Under the pieces are notes generated by a model that was not told the DNA's origin, made no database searches, and worked only from the letters and a program-made list of their open reading frames with translations. A DNA stretch of 64,000 bases from Amyloporia xantha (taxonomy: Eukaryota > Basidiomycota > Agaricomycetes > Polyporales > Adustoporiaceae), in NCBI GenBank assembly GCA_036971615.1, contig JAYKKR010000016.1, forward strand, positions 186,001-250,000, in the 5' to 3' direction. Shown here in pieces: positions 24,308 to 36,614 of this stretch (positions are counted from its first letter, which is position 1; every line of letters starts with the position of its first letter). Position numbers and translations under genes: made by a program.

Positions 24308-25468
24308 CACTGTGCGCCTCACAGCGGTCTAAATTAGACCTCTGTTTGAGTCGTTTGACGGTTTCTTTGAAGCCGTTAAAAGGCCTGAAATGGTGAAAAT
24401 AGTCCGTTTTACGTTCCACACTAACGGCCGAAAAGTTAAGCCGGTATGTTTCCGTTTTCGACCTTTCATGAAATTACTGTGCCCAGTCGAATTTAGTCCG
24501 TTTATCGATCATAATACTCACACCGTAAACGATCCAATATTCGAACAAGCAATGGTTGGCATTGCGGTATATAAACAAACTAAATTAGATTGATATTACA
24601 ACTCTTTACAATACACAAATTGGATTCAAATATGCAATTGTGAAGCTACATTAGACCCCAGCTACAATAGCACATAGAGCAGAAAGATTTACGGTCTGCG
24701 CCTGCAGGAGTAAGACGTTGTGTATAGGACAAATGAGACATGCGAAACTTCACGATTTTGACTGATGGGTTGACACTCTCAGCATGCCCATTGCAGCCGA
24801 CCTACTGCTCTAATAAACATCATTGCTCATGCCGTGTGCTACGAGTCCAGATGAGGCATGACTGGGAGGTTGATCAGTTGCGATCCGAGTTGGATGATGT
24901 AGACGTCCACGCACCAATTGTAGACCCACCTCTCAGATACTGTCCTGCACTCCATAACGGCTGTGTTCGGTTGTGCGCGTGCGGGCATGGCACCGGTAGA
25001 CTGTCTGGTAGTGTAGATGGCGTACTGTGAGTAATGTGAGGTAGGACAGCCTGTCAGTATGAGAGGACTCGAAGAATGGAAACAGGGCAAGTGCATGGCC
25101 CTATGTTGCCCTTGACAATTAGTGACAGTATGGTGTCTCTCCAGTGTGGGTGTCAATGCACAGCGTATGACTGCGCATAGTGCATACGCTGCGCGCTGAG
25201 AACCACCAGGGGAGAGTTGGAGAGAGAGACGTACGTGGCGATGCTAGCGTTGGATGACTCATCACAAGTGCTGCTCGGATGATCCCGTGTCTCATACATT
25301 GTGCGGCATGCACGACAACGGACGGAAAACGACTTACAAAACGACCGAAGTGGAAGGGTCGAAAATGTGTATATTTTTCGATTTCGACCAAATACAACCT
25401 TTTAGCGATCGAAAGACACTTTTCGATCCAACTACGGTTGAATTTCGGCCGCTGTGGTGCACACAGTG
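24308..25468. mobile_element. Non-autonomous CACTA-like (EnSpm) element
   Basis: A 1161-bp element with imperfect terminal inverted repeats. The left end starts CACTGTGCGCCTCACAGCGG and the right end, read on the other strand, starts CACTGTGTGCACCACAGCGG. Similarity continues for about 34 bases, with ACC shared near the inner end. Both sides are flanked by CCT (24305-24307 and 25469-25471), a 3-bp target duplication. CACTG termini plus a 3-bp duplication are the signature of the CACTA superfamily. No transposase frame is present. Near both ends, short motifs related to TTTTCGAYC occur in both orientations (about 24442, 25355, 25378, 25416), like the subterminal repeats bound by CACTA transposases. 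An unrelated inverted-repeat family cannot be excluded. Confidence 0.8.
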
Positions 25469-25471
25469 CCT

Positions 25472-25753
25472 GCTCTCGTGTATATTGGCATTCTCAAGTT
25501 CTCGAGGTATGCTCGCTATCGCGAACCTGCCATCTTGCATGATATAGTAAAAGTACACAGACGATAAGAGCCGAACATATCTAGGTGGTGAACGAAAAAT
25601 ATCCGGAGTATTCGAAGGGATGTGGTAGTATAAGTGTGTACGATATTTACGTGCGAATCCGTCGTGATTACAGGTCATAAGACTCCGTTGCGTGAAGCCG
25701 ATGCTAAGGCAAACCGTCAAAACCTCCAAAGGAGCTGCATGCGAGACGTCTGT
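25472..25753. other. Short intergenic region right of the CACTA-like element
   Basis: About 280 bases between the element and the stop codon of the coiled-coil gene on the minus strand, probably its 3' UTR. Nothing else is seen. Confidence 0.4.
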
Positions 25754-27203
25754 CTACACAGGGACAGCGATGCCCTTAGTGCTTTCTGCTACGCTGGCCG
25801 ACTCGAAAGACAGTCCTTCAGCATCATCACGTACGATGACACTGCCACGCGGCATCGAAGAGATGGGACTGACGGGCTCGGTGGAAGAGTCGGCGATGGA
25901 CGACGTATCTGATCCATGGAATGCCGGCTCATGAGACAACGAAGCAGGCACCGGACGCGCGGGGGAGGAGGACGACGAGATGCTTGATCGGGGGCTGAAG
26001 AGGCCGCCCAGCTTCCGTGTGACGGGCGAGGGGGCCACCGCACTGGCCGAAACGGGGGGCGTCGCTGTTGCAGGCGTCGGTGTAGGTGTGTCGGCGGTGT
26101 TCCACAGCTTGAAGCCCCAACGCGAGCCGCTGCTGGGACTAGGCGCCGAGACAGGCGGAGGCTTGAAGCCAGCACGGGCGTTGCTCCGGGTAGTCGGCTC
26201 CCCCACGCTGTTCTCCGCGATGAACGTCCGCAGAGCACGCACACACATCTCCGATGCCTCCTTGGCCTCGTGTGCCTCACTCAGCTCGTGCCTCGTCTCC
26301 TCGAGTTGGTCCTTGACCGCGTCGAGTTCCTTGCGGAGTGCTGCCATTTCCGACGCATCGAATGAAGGCACGTCAGGAAGAGGGGAGGCACCATACCCGA
26401 ACATGCCTGAGACGCGCCTAGAGTGTCCATTCGGCGGAGGAGCAGCGCGCGCCGACTGCGACAATTCGGGATTCCCGGGTGAGGTGGGCCATTGGCTATT
26501 CTGTCCGAAGTTAGGTGCGCTTATGAGTCCGGGATCTGAGAGGGATACTATGCGGCGATGTCCTCCATGCCCTGCAGAGGTTCCTGTTAAGGGCATGAAA
26601 GAGGCACGTCTAGAAGAAGGAGGGCCATTCGCCATCGGTGGTCCTGCTCGTGACAAGTCCAATGTCAAGTTCGATATCTGGCTCTGTCGTCGGCTTTCTG
26701 TCTGCAATCTCATGAGAGCTCGCCTACGCAGCACCAGTGAGCTCTCAAAACCACTCTGCGACAAAGGAAGAAACTGCACACCTGCTCTCCTCCACCTTCT
26801 GGCGAAGCATCGAAATGGCCTCCTCATCCTCCCTGTGTTGATCTTGCGCAGTGACAAGATCCGACTCTGCCTTGAGGCATTTCTCCGACACGGTCTGCAG
26901 CGCTTCCTTCAGTTCCTCTTCACGGAATTTGGTCTCCGCGAGCTCCTCGGAGAGCGCGTCGCGCTCTTTCGTCACTCCCTCCAGAGACATGCGGAGCTGC
27001 GTGACAATTGAGGCTAGTACATGGGTATCGAGAGATTGTGGTCGGGTATTATGCGCTGGGGAGTTCGGCACCGATTCGCTGTCGAGCTGGCGTTCAAGCT
27101 CGAGGCTGAGGTCTATAGAATGTGGTCGCGCAGGGTTGGAATGTAGAATGTCGTGATTGAGAGGGTCGTCAAAGGAGTTGGGCATTACTAGAGCGGTCGA
27201 CAT
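25754..27203 (-). CDS. Coiled-coil protein, function unknown
   Basis: Two exons on the minus strand, 26782-27203 and 25754-26723, with a 58-nt intron joining KVEES-RRALMRLQTE, give 463 residues. Residues ~70-155 form a heptad-rich coiled coil (THVLASIVTQLRMSLEGVTK, then Glu/Lys/Leu-rich). A second coiled coil lies near 270-315 (MAALRKELDAVKDQLEETRH). Between and after them are Ser/Pro/Gly-rich segments. The stretch SGSRWGFKLWNT is the most conserved-looking motif in the C-terminal half. No enzymatic domain is visible. A scaffold or tethering role is possible but not shown. The ATG at 27203 was preferred over in-frame upstream codons because MSTALVMPNSFDDPLNHDIL opens the coherent sequence. 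Confidence 0.8.
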
Positions 27204-27662
27204 GTTGGTGGTTGGTGACGGAGAGTCGAAACGAACAATGGTCCACGCGACGAAGAATGAGGCTGAAGCCCCGTTAACAAGCGACTGCGGGACCAGCACT
27301 GGACGGTGGCTCAGGTGGCTGTGGTTGTGGCAGAAATTAAGACAACAGTCAGACCGTCGCGGTGCAAAACATAGCGCGTGCACTGTTATATGTCAATGTC
27401 AGCTGCCGCCGCATCACTGTGATCACTCGAAACCATGTTGCTATGAAACGGAGAGCTCTGGCCTTTCAAGTGAGACCAACTGGCTATAGACTTGAAAGAC
27501 ACTCAAGCATTCGATAATCTATACATACATCCGTGTGTACGCAACGTTCCGATTGTCTATATACATACAGTACATCATACAGGGGGGATTTCTTCCAAGC
27601 TTTCATTTGTTCGAACTCGAGAACCGTGAGAGCACCTACGATCGATCACAGCAGACATCATA
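27204..27662. other. Intergenic region between two minus-strand genes
   Basis: About 460 bases holding the promoter of the coiled-coil gene and the 3' UTR of the Smr-domain gene. No further gene is seen. Confidence 0.5.
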
Positions 27663-30600
27663 TTATCCGTGAGTCAGGGCATCAACGCAGATCACACCGT
27701 CTCGTTCGCTCCAGGGGTATCCCCACAGGTGAAGCCACTCACGAACGCCTGTGGCTAGACGCGCCCGAGAGGTACCACGAGCGGGGTCCTGAGTACCAGT
27801 GTGTTTCTCTTCGCCTACAATGAGATAAGCTACAGAACACGTAGCGTCAAAATACGGTACATGTTGTCAACGGGGAAAAGCACTCACTTAGTCCATAGAA
27901 GTGCTCGCGCTCCAGCTGTGATAATAGTATGAGTATAAAGACCAAAATGTCACCGTAAGGCAACCAACTTACTGCGAGCAGGAACTCTTCTAGTACCTCA
28001 GTAGCCTCTGCGGAATGCAGGCCATGGAGATCCAGCATCGCCTCCGTGCGCTCTTCCGGCGTGAGCTTCTTTTCTCCACCAACATTTTGGCTTGCAATTC
28101 CTAAGCACACGCCGAGTCCGGCGCCACAGATACGGCCACGGGCAGTCCGGTCGCCATAGTCGTCCGACCAACTCGCATCTCGCGCACGCACGGCTTGCTC
28201 GGCGAGCCGTGCCCGCTCACGCACAAGTTTCCCTGCGGCTTCGACCATCTCTGCGCTCATCTTGGCGTTCAAGTCGTGCCCCTCTCGACTGAACCGTTTC
28301 GCGGCGCTGCCATCGCCTCTCCTCCACGCGTCCGCGGCGCGCGAGAGACAGGCATTGCGGGCAGCCCCGAGGCGTAAAGCCCTATGATACATTAGAACGT
28401 GTATAGCATGTCAGGTCGACTCGACTTACCGAGAGCGATACGCCATGTAAAGGCTGTTGACAGATTCGCCCGTGGGTAACGTCGGAAGTAGCGTCGGAGG
28501 CCGCAGCTTGATCCGAGGAGATGGTTTGGGCGCAACGATGGACGTGTTGTGGTGGAGCGGCTCCGCAGCTGTACCCATTGCCTCTCGGCGCGCCACGATC
28601 AGCGCAGGGTCTTTCGGCGACTGCACTTGGGGCGCGACCAGCGGGACGGCAGGCGCAGGCCGCTTGACTGCTGCAGCGAACCTAGTACGTCCGGGATCGT
28701 GGTACCCACTGTTCTCCCGACCATAGCGGAAGCCGCCGCGGCCATTTCTTCCCGCTTCGCTGCTAACGGCGTAATTGAGCGTTGGGAATTCGTCAGGCGA
28801 GGTACTGCGCGCAAGTTCAGCCCCCGCAGTGTTAAGGTCTGTGCGGGCCATAGCGTGGGATAGACCAGACACATCGATGTCTTTGGGGAGATGATGGAGG
28901 AACTCGCAGTTTTCGCCCTTGGCGCAGGTCCCGCGAAGCCAGAACCTGCATAAGGCTCGCTCGAGGTCATGACTACGCGTAGCCACTTTAGTATGATGAA
29001 CGGAGGCCATGAACAAGTCAGAATGCTAACCTGAACCGACAGTCGGCTCGCAAGCACTCTCCTGCGAGGAAGTACCTGCACACTCTATTACCACCCGGAA
29101 CAGGGCGTCCATTGACGACCCGCTGGCCATAGCGTAGTCCTGGAGCACTTGGATTGTTATAACCACCTCTGCCACCACGGACCATCCCATTCTGGCCATC
29201 TCTTGACACCATCATGACTCTATTGCCCATGGGCTGTATCCTTGGCGGCGTAGTGGCCTGGGTCGAGGTCGTCATCGATCTATCGACCAACCAATTCATC
29301 GCCCTCTCGAAGTCATACCCGTTCGTGGCTAATGCCTCCTCTAATTCCGATGGTGCAAGCGTCGCACCGAACACGGAGCTAAGGACGTCGAAGGGCGTCA
29401 TCCCGTCTGTCAGCAAGGCCGCTGCTTCAGGGTCTATATCCTCACTGTCCTGAGACTGTACTGATTGTGAACCGAAAGGCGTCTCCCCGCCGAGGCGCGG
29501 GTCATCCGGGGACAAGGAGGACGCAGACAAGGGCGAGTTGTTCCACTGCCCGTCCACATCCCCCACAAGGGAGTGGAAGGAGCGCGGGATATTGCTTGCT
29601 GCGAATGGATCGAATGGATCCTCTTCGTCGCTGTGGTCGTCAGGGCGCATGGACGAGCGCAGCGACGAGCTCGGGGTGAGCGCGCGCGGGAGCAATGCGC
29701 TGTCCGGTGTAAGCGGTGCAGCAATCGCGAGTTTGGACGTCGGGCGTTGCGGGTTGTGCGACCAGAGGTCCGGAGAGGGCGTCTCAGACCTAAGTTGCGA
29801 CAAGGAGGCCGGGTTGGAGGATGCCGCGGATAGGGGACGCGGGATCGGCTTAAACTCGTTCGCTTTGGCATTGAGGGACCGCGGAGACCCGATAGGCGAC
29901 GCGGGGAGACTGGCGGCGAACTGGGCGTGGATGATCATCGGAGACATGCTGGGCGACTCGCTGCGCACGGAGATGTATGAAGACGACTGGTTCTGTCCTC
30001 CCAGAGGCGAGGTGAGAGGCGTGTGCGGCCTGCGGAAGATCATCGCGAGCGGCGAGCTGGGCGCTGAGTTCGGGGTGTCAGGCCGCTGGATGAGCCTGGC
30101 GGAGTGAGACGACGCGCGGGATGAGGGACGTGAAATTGGACGACGCGTCGGTGTGAGGAACAGGAACGGGACGTTATCGACGTCGTCCCGATGCTTGTGC
30201 ATGAGGTCCAGTACATGCTGTTCGAGCTAGGGTAACGAAATCAGTAACAGCCAACAAAGACGGGACTGGTAATTTCGATAGCTCGAGACCGGCTGATCGA
30301 AGTTCGACGGCAAAGCGGCTCATCTCGCATAGAATACCTCCTGGAAGGCTTGTACGTTGGCAGTGTAATACCATATGCATTTGCAAACACGTCGTCGAGA
30401 TCCCGTAGTGCACGTCGATCATGAAATACGAACCGAGAACACTCACCTCTTCTTCGTCTATGGGCCCGAAGGTCTCCTTCAATACCACCTTCAGCTCATC
30501 TTCACGCTCCTGGTCGAGAAGTACTGCGACTCTACCCACTAGGGCAGAGTCAACTCGAGAGTCGTCCCCGTCAGGATCTGTGTCTAGAACATCGGACTGC

Positions 30601-30743
30601 CTGTACTGGCGAGCGATGGCAGTGAGCTGCGCCCGAGTGTGGGGAAACTTGGGCGGCGCAGATGAGTCGTGGCCGGATATCGATCCAGAGTCCGAGATGT
30701 CGCTAGATGGGACTGGAATAGAGATTGTGGGCGGGGCGAGCAT
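27663..30743 (-). CDS. CUE-like, CCCH zinc-finger and Smr-domain protein (Cue2/NONU-1-like endonuclease)
   Basis: Six exons on the minus strand (30447-30743, 29031-30226, 28430-28972, 27973-28381, 27888-27915, 27663-27829) encode 879 residues. Order: N-terminal helical region (TRAQLTAIARQYRQ... LDQEREDELKVVLKETFG), Ser/Pro-rich linker, a UBA/CUE-like segment at 375-416 (MTPFDVLSSVFG..., LEEALATNGYDFERAMNWLV), two CCCH fingers at 482-499 (C-x7-C-x4-C-x3-H) and 506-524 (C-x7-C-x5-C-x3-H), a helical segment, and a C-terminal Smr domain from 795 with DLHGLH 796-801 and YLIVGEEKHTGTQD. In the Smr family the DLH motif is part of the RNA-cleaving site. Yeast Cue2 and worm NONU-1, which combine ubiquitin-binding and Smr domains, cut mRNA at collided ribosomes. 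A cytoplasmic role in no-go decay is inferred. The 220-nt first intron may hide a small exon. Confidence 0.88.
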
Positions 30744-32838
30744 GGTGTTGGTGGACTGGGAGAACAGCTCCCTGCATCACGGCTGTTGCAGAGATGAATG
30801 TGCACTCTATCCACCCATTTGGCCAATCATGAAATTGGCCGGCATCAACAGGACAGTATTCTTAACTATAATCCTTCGAATTCGACATGTCTATCAAACT
30901 GGCGACACACTACTGGATTGATATTCTACGACTCTACGAACTTGCATGCATTAAAGACGATTGCGGACAGCAACCGTAATGGTGGGATCTTGTCCCGACC
31001 ATGCATGCTTCCGGTCTAGGCACAGCGGAGGCAAATCACACGTGGCCCTCAAACCCTTGCCATGAACGATTCAACATCAACATTGCACACAAGTACAAGT
31101 CGTTAACATGAGTCGGACTCGATACAATGCTCAGCCGCCAACGTCGAAACTAATGAGATTGTAATCATCAGCAGGGCGTTTCCAGGTAACTTTTAAGAAC
31201 AATTATTTGAGCCCCATAACGGTGGACGTCAACGGTATGCACTGTTCATAATTAAAGTTACAATAACGACGCTGCAAGCTCTGCTGTAAAGCTCCTGAGG
31301 GATAGTGTGAAGATGCGAACACAGCCAGCCAAAACAAGTGGGACTGTCAACGGTAACGGATCCTCGTGACGACGACATTTCTTCTTCGAATTTTTGAAAT
31401 GAGTAACACGATCAGTGGCAAGAAATCACACCAGTCGCCCATGACTGGCGATGCGTTGAGACTCTATGGCGATCTGCAAGTCATCATCAACGTTCGGGAA
31501 CGAGGCGCGCACAGTAAGTGTTGGTGCACGTTGGTCCGTGTCCGTCCGATCTGAAATAACGCCTCGACAATCTGCTCACAGAAGGTCCGGACGAACAAGT
31601 GCGACGTCCCATCTAGCACTTGGAATTTCGGAAGTCAAATACTAGTCTCACAGCGCAGTAGAAGTAGTCCTAGTGGGATGTTTTGTATATAAACACAGCC
31701 AATACGCACCTTCGAAGGGCAAATCTGATTCAGGGACTTTGAGCTTTAGATCTTACGTTCTGGAGCTGTCCACCCGTCAGACACCTCTGGTCGAAGGGGT
31801 GCTACCGTGGTATAACTCGCAACGAAAGCGCACGAACAGAATAAATCCTTGACGAATCTGGATCCTAGTAGATACTCGATCCGATCAATGTTCACCAGGA
31901 ACAGACTCCTTCTCGTGAGTCGCTCCACAGTTTGTATAAACCCACCGGCGCGAGGATCATAAGTTGGATATTCGAAGATCCAAACATTCGTATCCTCGTC
32001 CCATCCAGTTAATTATTCATTCATATGTAGCCTCGAATCCGGATTATCAGGGATTATCTCGGACAGCCTGGGATAGCCTGGGACAGTCATCACTGATCAA
32101 GAAGCTCTGGGGATCAACTGGGCTGGCAACGGCCCTGGATCTGTGTCCAATTTAAAACATCAAAGGATGACTAGTTTCCAACTATGTTTCCAACGTGCAG
32201 AACGATACGTGCACTCACCAGATTTGGCATGTAAACGGGGGGATTCCATCAAAGGGCGGTAGGGTGATCTCACACCACTGGCATCGCAAGTTCGCAACTA
32301 TCAAGCTGAATGGTGCAGAACAATCGTTATGCTGTCGACGGTTCCGACAAGTTTCGTGTAGTGCGAAGAGCTAGAAATACCAGGAACTTTTAGCTCAGGC
32401 AGATGTTGCAGCAGGTAAAGCAGCACAGTTGAATTTGCTGAAGGCCGGAAGAAACATTTTGAGGAGCGTTTGAGAAGAGCGTTTGAGCAGAGCACTAGCT
32501 CATTTCCTTCTTTCCAAATCCCGGCCGACCGGAGGATTCACGTGCTGATACATCCTTTTATGGTAACCTGACGCCTCCCAAGGGGATACCGACGAGGACC
32601 ACATAACCAGATGTTGAGCGACGGAAGGACCCTACAACTTGACTCCTCTGGATCTATAGTCATACATCAGTCTCACAGTTGATTTCATTTTCTCCCCCAC
32701 AGCCAACAATCGGATTGATTTTTGTGAATACTCTGTGATCTGCAATTCACTTGCCTTACATACTCATTGATGGTGATTACAAGGCAGCGCAGGCAACTAA
32801 TACTGGCCGATTGCGACGCCCTTCATTCGCTATCCACC
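30744..32838. other. 2.1-kb divergent intergenic region
   Basis: This lies between the Smr gene (-) and transcription factor A (+), so it must contain both promoters. No supported gene is seen; the frames are short and AT-rich. A small imperfect repeat of the type GGGATTATC/CTGGGATAG/CTGGGACAG occurs near 32040-32090. Confidence 0.45.
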
Positions 32839-35800
32839 ATGTCCTCGTCCAGCTCTCTGGTCAACAGAACAAGGCCTCGGCGTAATGTTCCGCTCTCATG
32901 CGCTGAGTGTAGACGGTTAGTGTTCAAGTTTCAGGCTGAGTTTGTCGGTCCGCCTGAATATTGACGCCGGTCTCATCAGGCTTAAGCTGAGGTCCGCGGT
33001 CGTCGTAGGCTACCCTGACGGAGGCTAATTTATGCGAATATCATGTTACTGCAGGTGTTCGCGACAGTTTCCATGTTCCAGTTGTGTAAAAAAGGGCTGT
33101 GCAGCAATATGTCCGGAGGGTGCGCGGCCTGAACTAGTACATACCAGGATCATTTTAACGTTCCTTCAATGCTGCTAGGGTCTCTCACAACCGGGAAGGG
33201 CAACAGGTACACGGAATTTTTCTATCTTTGCGGACTGGCTCACCTGTGATTCCCAGATTCGTCTTGGCGAACACGGAAGTCCTGCACGAGAAGATCACAA
33301 CATTAGCTAGCCGTGTAAGACAATTAGAGGATGCATTAGAGGAATCACACAGTCAATTATCGGTGGAACGTCATCCCCTTTTGTCTGAAGATCTCTTACA
33401 AATCAAGCGGCCGCTCGAAAGAGAGTCCCAGGAGGAAGTGCAGCAAGAACCGGACCCAGAGAGCGCGGAAGTCATCGATGCCGTCGGGTCGCTGTAAGAC
33501 TAACCTCCTCGAATTTGCCTTCGCTAAGTCTGTTTGCCCGATCTTCTAGATCTATCACAGATTCAGGACATACGAAATTCTTCGGTACCACGGCCAATGC
33601 ATGGGTGGGTTTTATCTGATTTAGTCGCATATTTCCTCGGCTAACACTGTGTCGGTAGTATCTCCTACAGGTACGTCAGCGCGTGTGTAAAGTACTTATT
33701 AGTGTTAATGTTATGGGTTAGAATGAAGAAGGTGGTGATGATATACATGTTGAAAGTCCCCAATCCGCTTTGCCGTCGGACATACCTTGGCTTAACTACA
33801 CCTTTCCGTTTACCTCAAGTGTGGCCGAAACTGCTTTAGGCGTCCGTGCTTCTTTAGCTGACCTTCTACCCGAGGTCACAGAAGCTCGACGCCTCGCGGC
33901 GCTCTATTACAGGCATGCGGCATGGATGTACGTGATCGGAATGTCCTTATGGATACTGCAATTGACCGTCGCCACATTTAGGTATACACCGGTGCCGGAG
34001 ACTGAATTCTACAACAGTATTTTGCCTCGGTTTTATGAAGGATCGATGACGGGGGATCCAGATGCGATGGACTCACACAGACTTGCCATTTTATTCTTGG
34101 TGCTAGCTATGGGGATGCTACTCGATCTTGACAAGCCACCTCTTACAACAGAGGCGACGCATTATTATCAGCTCGGTCGAGCGGCGCTTTCATTAGATTC
34201 AATTTTAGAGCATCAGACAATTCCAGCGATACAGGCTTTGGTCAGTGGTGCACTCCGAGGTCCACGGATGCTTGCTCATCCCACGTGAACAGATGTTGAT
34301 GTGCCATTTCATGTTTCTCTCCCATGTCGACGGTTCACGATGGGCACTAATGGGTCTTGCGGTCAAGCTGGCACTGACTGTGAGTCCCATCAGTTTCCTA
34401 CGAAGCATTCTCTGAATATCACATCCGCAGCTCGGTCTTCGTAAGGCAATTTCAGTGTTCAAGCCTGCCCGTGCTGACATTATAAAATTGTTGCGGAGAT
34501 CGTGACGGGAACAAATGGAACCTCGATCCGGAAGAAGCTTTCAGACGAAGAACACTCTTTTATGAGCTGCTCACGTATGATTCTTGGCAGGTGAATCCGC
34601 CGTGAATTCCCATAGGCTCATTTTAACTTGCACTTGCTCACCCCAACTCCCATTATGGCAGAGTCTCACTTTTGGCAGGCCGCCTTCGCTGTCTATGGCG
34701 TTCATCGACTGTCAAATACCCGAGAGCGTGATCGCTAAGACCGACCAGAAGGAACCTGAGATGACATGTGCGTTATTCTCCAAGGTCGCTGCCGACAGCG
34801 TCTGAGTCTGACTCGCCCCGACGGTCATCTGTTGCCTTTTAGTCTCCGCTTGGAAGCATCGGTTCGTGTCACGCTGCCAGAGTGTTGTGCATGAGCAGGC
34901 GTTCGGTGCTCGTATCTCCAATTATCGCACCATCTTGGACCTCGACAAGAAGGTCCGAGACTTCTATCTACCCCCTTCTCTGCGTGTACCCGGCTTTGGG
35001 GGTACGAAGGCAGAGGCAGGGTCTGCACCGGCGTCGTTCCAATTGATGTTACAAGGCTACTGTGCTTTCTCGATCAGGGAGATCAGTAAGGAATTTGCTA
35101 GCTCTATTCGAGCAGAGTCCTTAATTTATCTCTGGCTTGTAGCGATCTTTTACATGCATCGAGGCTTTTTCGCCAGCGCCCTGCAAGACCATCCTGATGA
35201 TCCCCTAAGCTCCAAGTATGCCCCATCAGTTCTGGCTGCTTACAACAGCGCTTGCTCCTATGTTGGCTTGGTCCGGAGTCAGTACTCACAATTCCCCGAT
35301 CTCACTGAACGCATGTGGTTTTTTTTCACACATGTCTTCTCATGCGCGGTATATCTTCATTGATTTGTACTCAATGTCATGGTCCTCACATGGTGCGGCA
35401 GATTGTACTCGGTGCCATACCTTCGAAGAGTCCTAGTGTGCCGTTGGCGCGTTCCGCTCTCTCGCACCTTGACTCAGCCTGTGACCTCTTTGAACAAGTG
35501 GCGCATAATCCGCGTGCAGCTAAGGTCATCGTGCGTAATATTTTATCAAGATCAATGGGGAAAGTGTCTTATTCTCATGTTTTAGCCTGTGCTGCGAAAG
35601 CTGAGGAGCAGAGCACAGTCTTCTATGGCTGAATATCAATCAAAATCGCCCGCGTCTCGGAATGACCCGCCTGGAGTGGTCATTAAGGAAGATGAGGAAC
35701 TGGCAGCACTGGGGGGCAAGACACGACTGGTGTCTCGGAAATCACCTTCTCTGCCGTCACCTACATCATCTCGCGGGACACATTCTCGGAATGGTTCAAG

Positions 35801-36218
35801 CCCGAGGGACCTCCCCGACTTGTCGCCAACACAATCTGTCGCGCCTCCGATGCCTGAACATATGCTTCACATTCCGCCCACGATGATGGAAGGTCAATCG
35901 CAGTGGCACACTTACACCCACTCCCCAGATGGCTATGGATACTCTTCATATCAGACCTATCCCGAGACTACCAACTACTGGCAGCCAACGGCTGATCATC
36001 AAGGAGTCACGCATCATGGTATGGGGCACCATTCGATGGGTCAGCAACCCATGGGCTTGGATGTCACCGCCATTCAAAGCGCGGCGTATGCTCATATCGA
36101 TCCGATGTCGGGAAGTTATGTAGGGCCTTATATACCGGAAGGCGGCTCTCCCGAAGCAAACATGCAGCAGCCTGATGCTCAGTGGCAAACTCTGTGGACC
36201 CAGCTCAATCAGGGATAG
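32839..36218 (+). CDS. Zn(II)2Cys6 fungal transcription factor, copy A
   Basis: Seventeen exons (32839-32915, 32980-32991, 33055-33119, 33179-33206, 33257-33493, 33550-33604, 33659-33670, 33722-33927, 33982-34240, 34293-34379, 34431-34440, 34499-34590, 34662-34767, 34843-35085, 35143-35348, 35402-35530, 35586-36218) give 818 residues. The binuclear cluster is C21-x2-C24-x6-C31-x5-C37-x2-C40-x8-C49, preceded by a basic arm. A coiled-coil dimerisation stretch follows (VLHEKITTLASRVRQLEDAL). The middle is the helical 'fungal-specific transcription factor' region (LGRPPS equivalent FGRPPSLS, IDCQIPES, YMHRGFF, LTERMWFFFTHVFSC). The C-terminus is His/Gln/Pro-rich. It is a paralogue of the gene at 51.5-54.9 kb, with most intron positions shared. 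Exons of 10 and 12 nt are conserved between the copies. An in-frame ATG also exists at 32768. Targets are unknown; nuclear localisation is inferred. Confidence 0.9.
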
Positions 36219-36614
36219 TATCTCGAAGAAGTCTGAAGTCCCCGTGTATATGTACTCGTTATCGCTTGCTGTTTACTGGATAGCTTTCGTGCTGTTGTGT
36301 AATGTTCTATTGATGTACCGTATGTATCTTGGGACTCATGAGCCTGTTGTGTACACCGGAAGAAGACCTTTTGAACGAGTAAAGAGGCCAGAGTCATAGG
36401 TTGTCGATAGTAATGGTGAATGTTTGAATTCACTCAGAACATCAAAAGTCTGTGGAATGTCATCCCTGTCATCCCAAATTGTAAATTTTGAAGAATACAA
36501 AGCAGATATGAAGAAGTATCTGATACCTCGCGACCAGGAGTACATTGATACCGGAGAGTAGATGAGGGAAATATGGGGCTTTATTGAAGAAAGTTCCATG
36601 GTTCGAACCGAATG
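36219..36614. other. Convergent 3' intergenic region
   Basis: Nearly 400 AT-rich bases between the stop codons of transcription factor A (+) and the F-box gene (-). They are probably both 3' UTRs. No gene is seen. Confidence 0.5.

Noticed and set aside
25980..27011. 343-codon plus-strand frame
   Set aside because: Antisense to the coiled-coil gene, whose two exons join cleanly and show heptad repeats.
32768..32838. Upstream in-frame ATG of transcription factor A
   Set aside because: It would add MVITRQRRQLILADCDAL, which has no counterpart in copy B. The ATG at 32839 precedes the basic arm directly.
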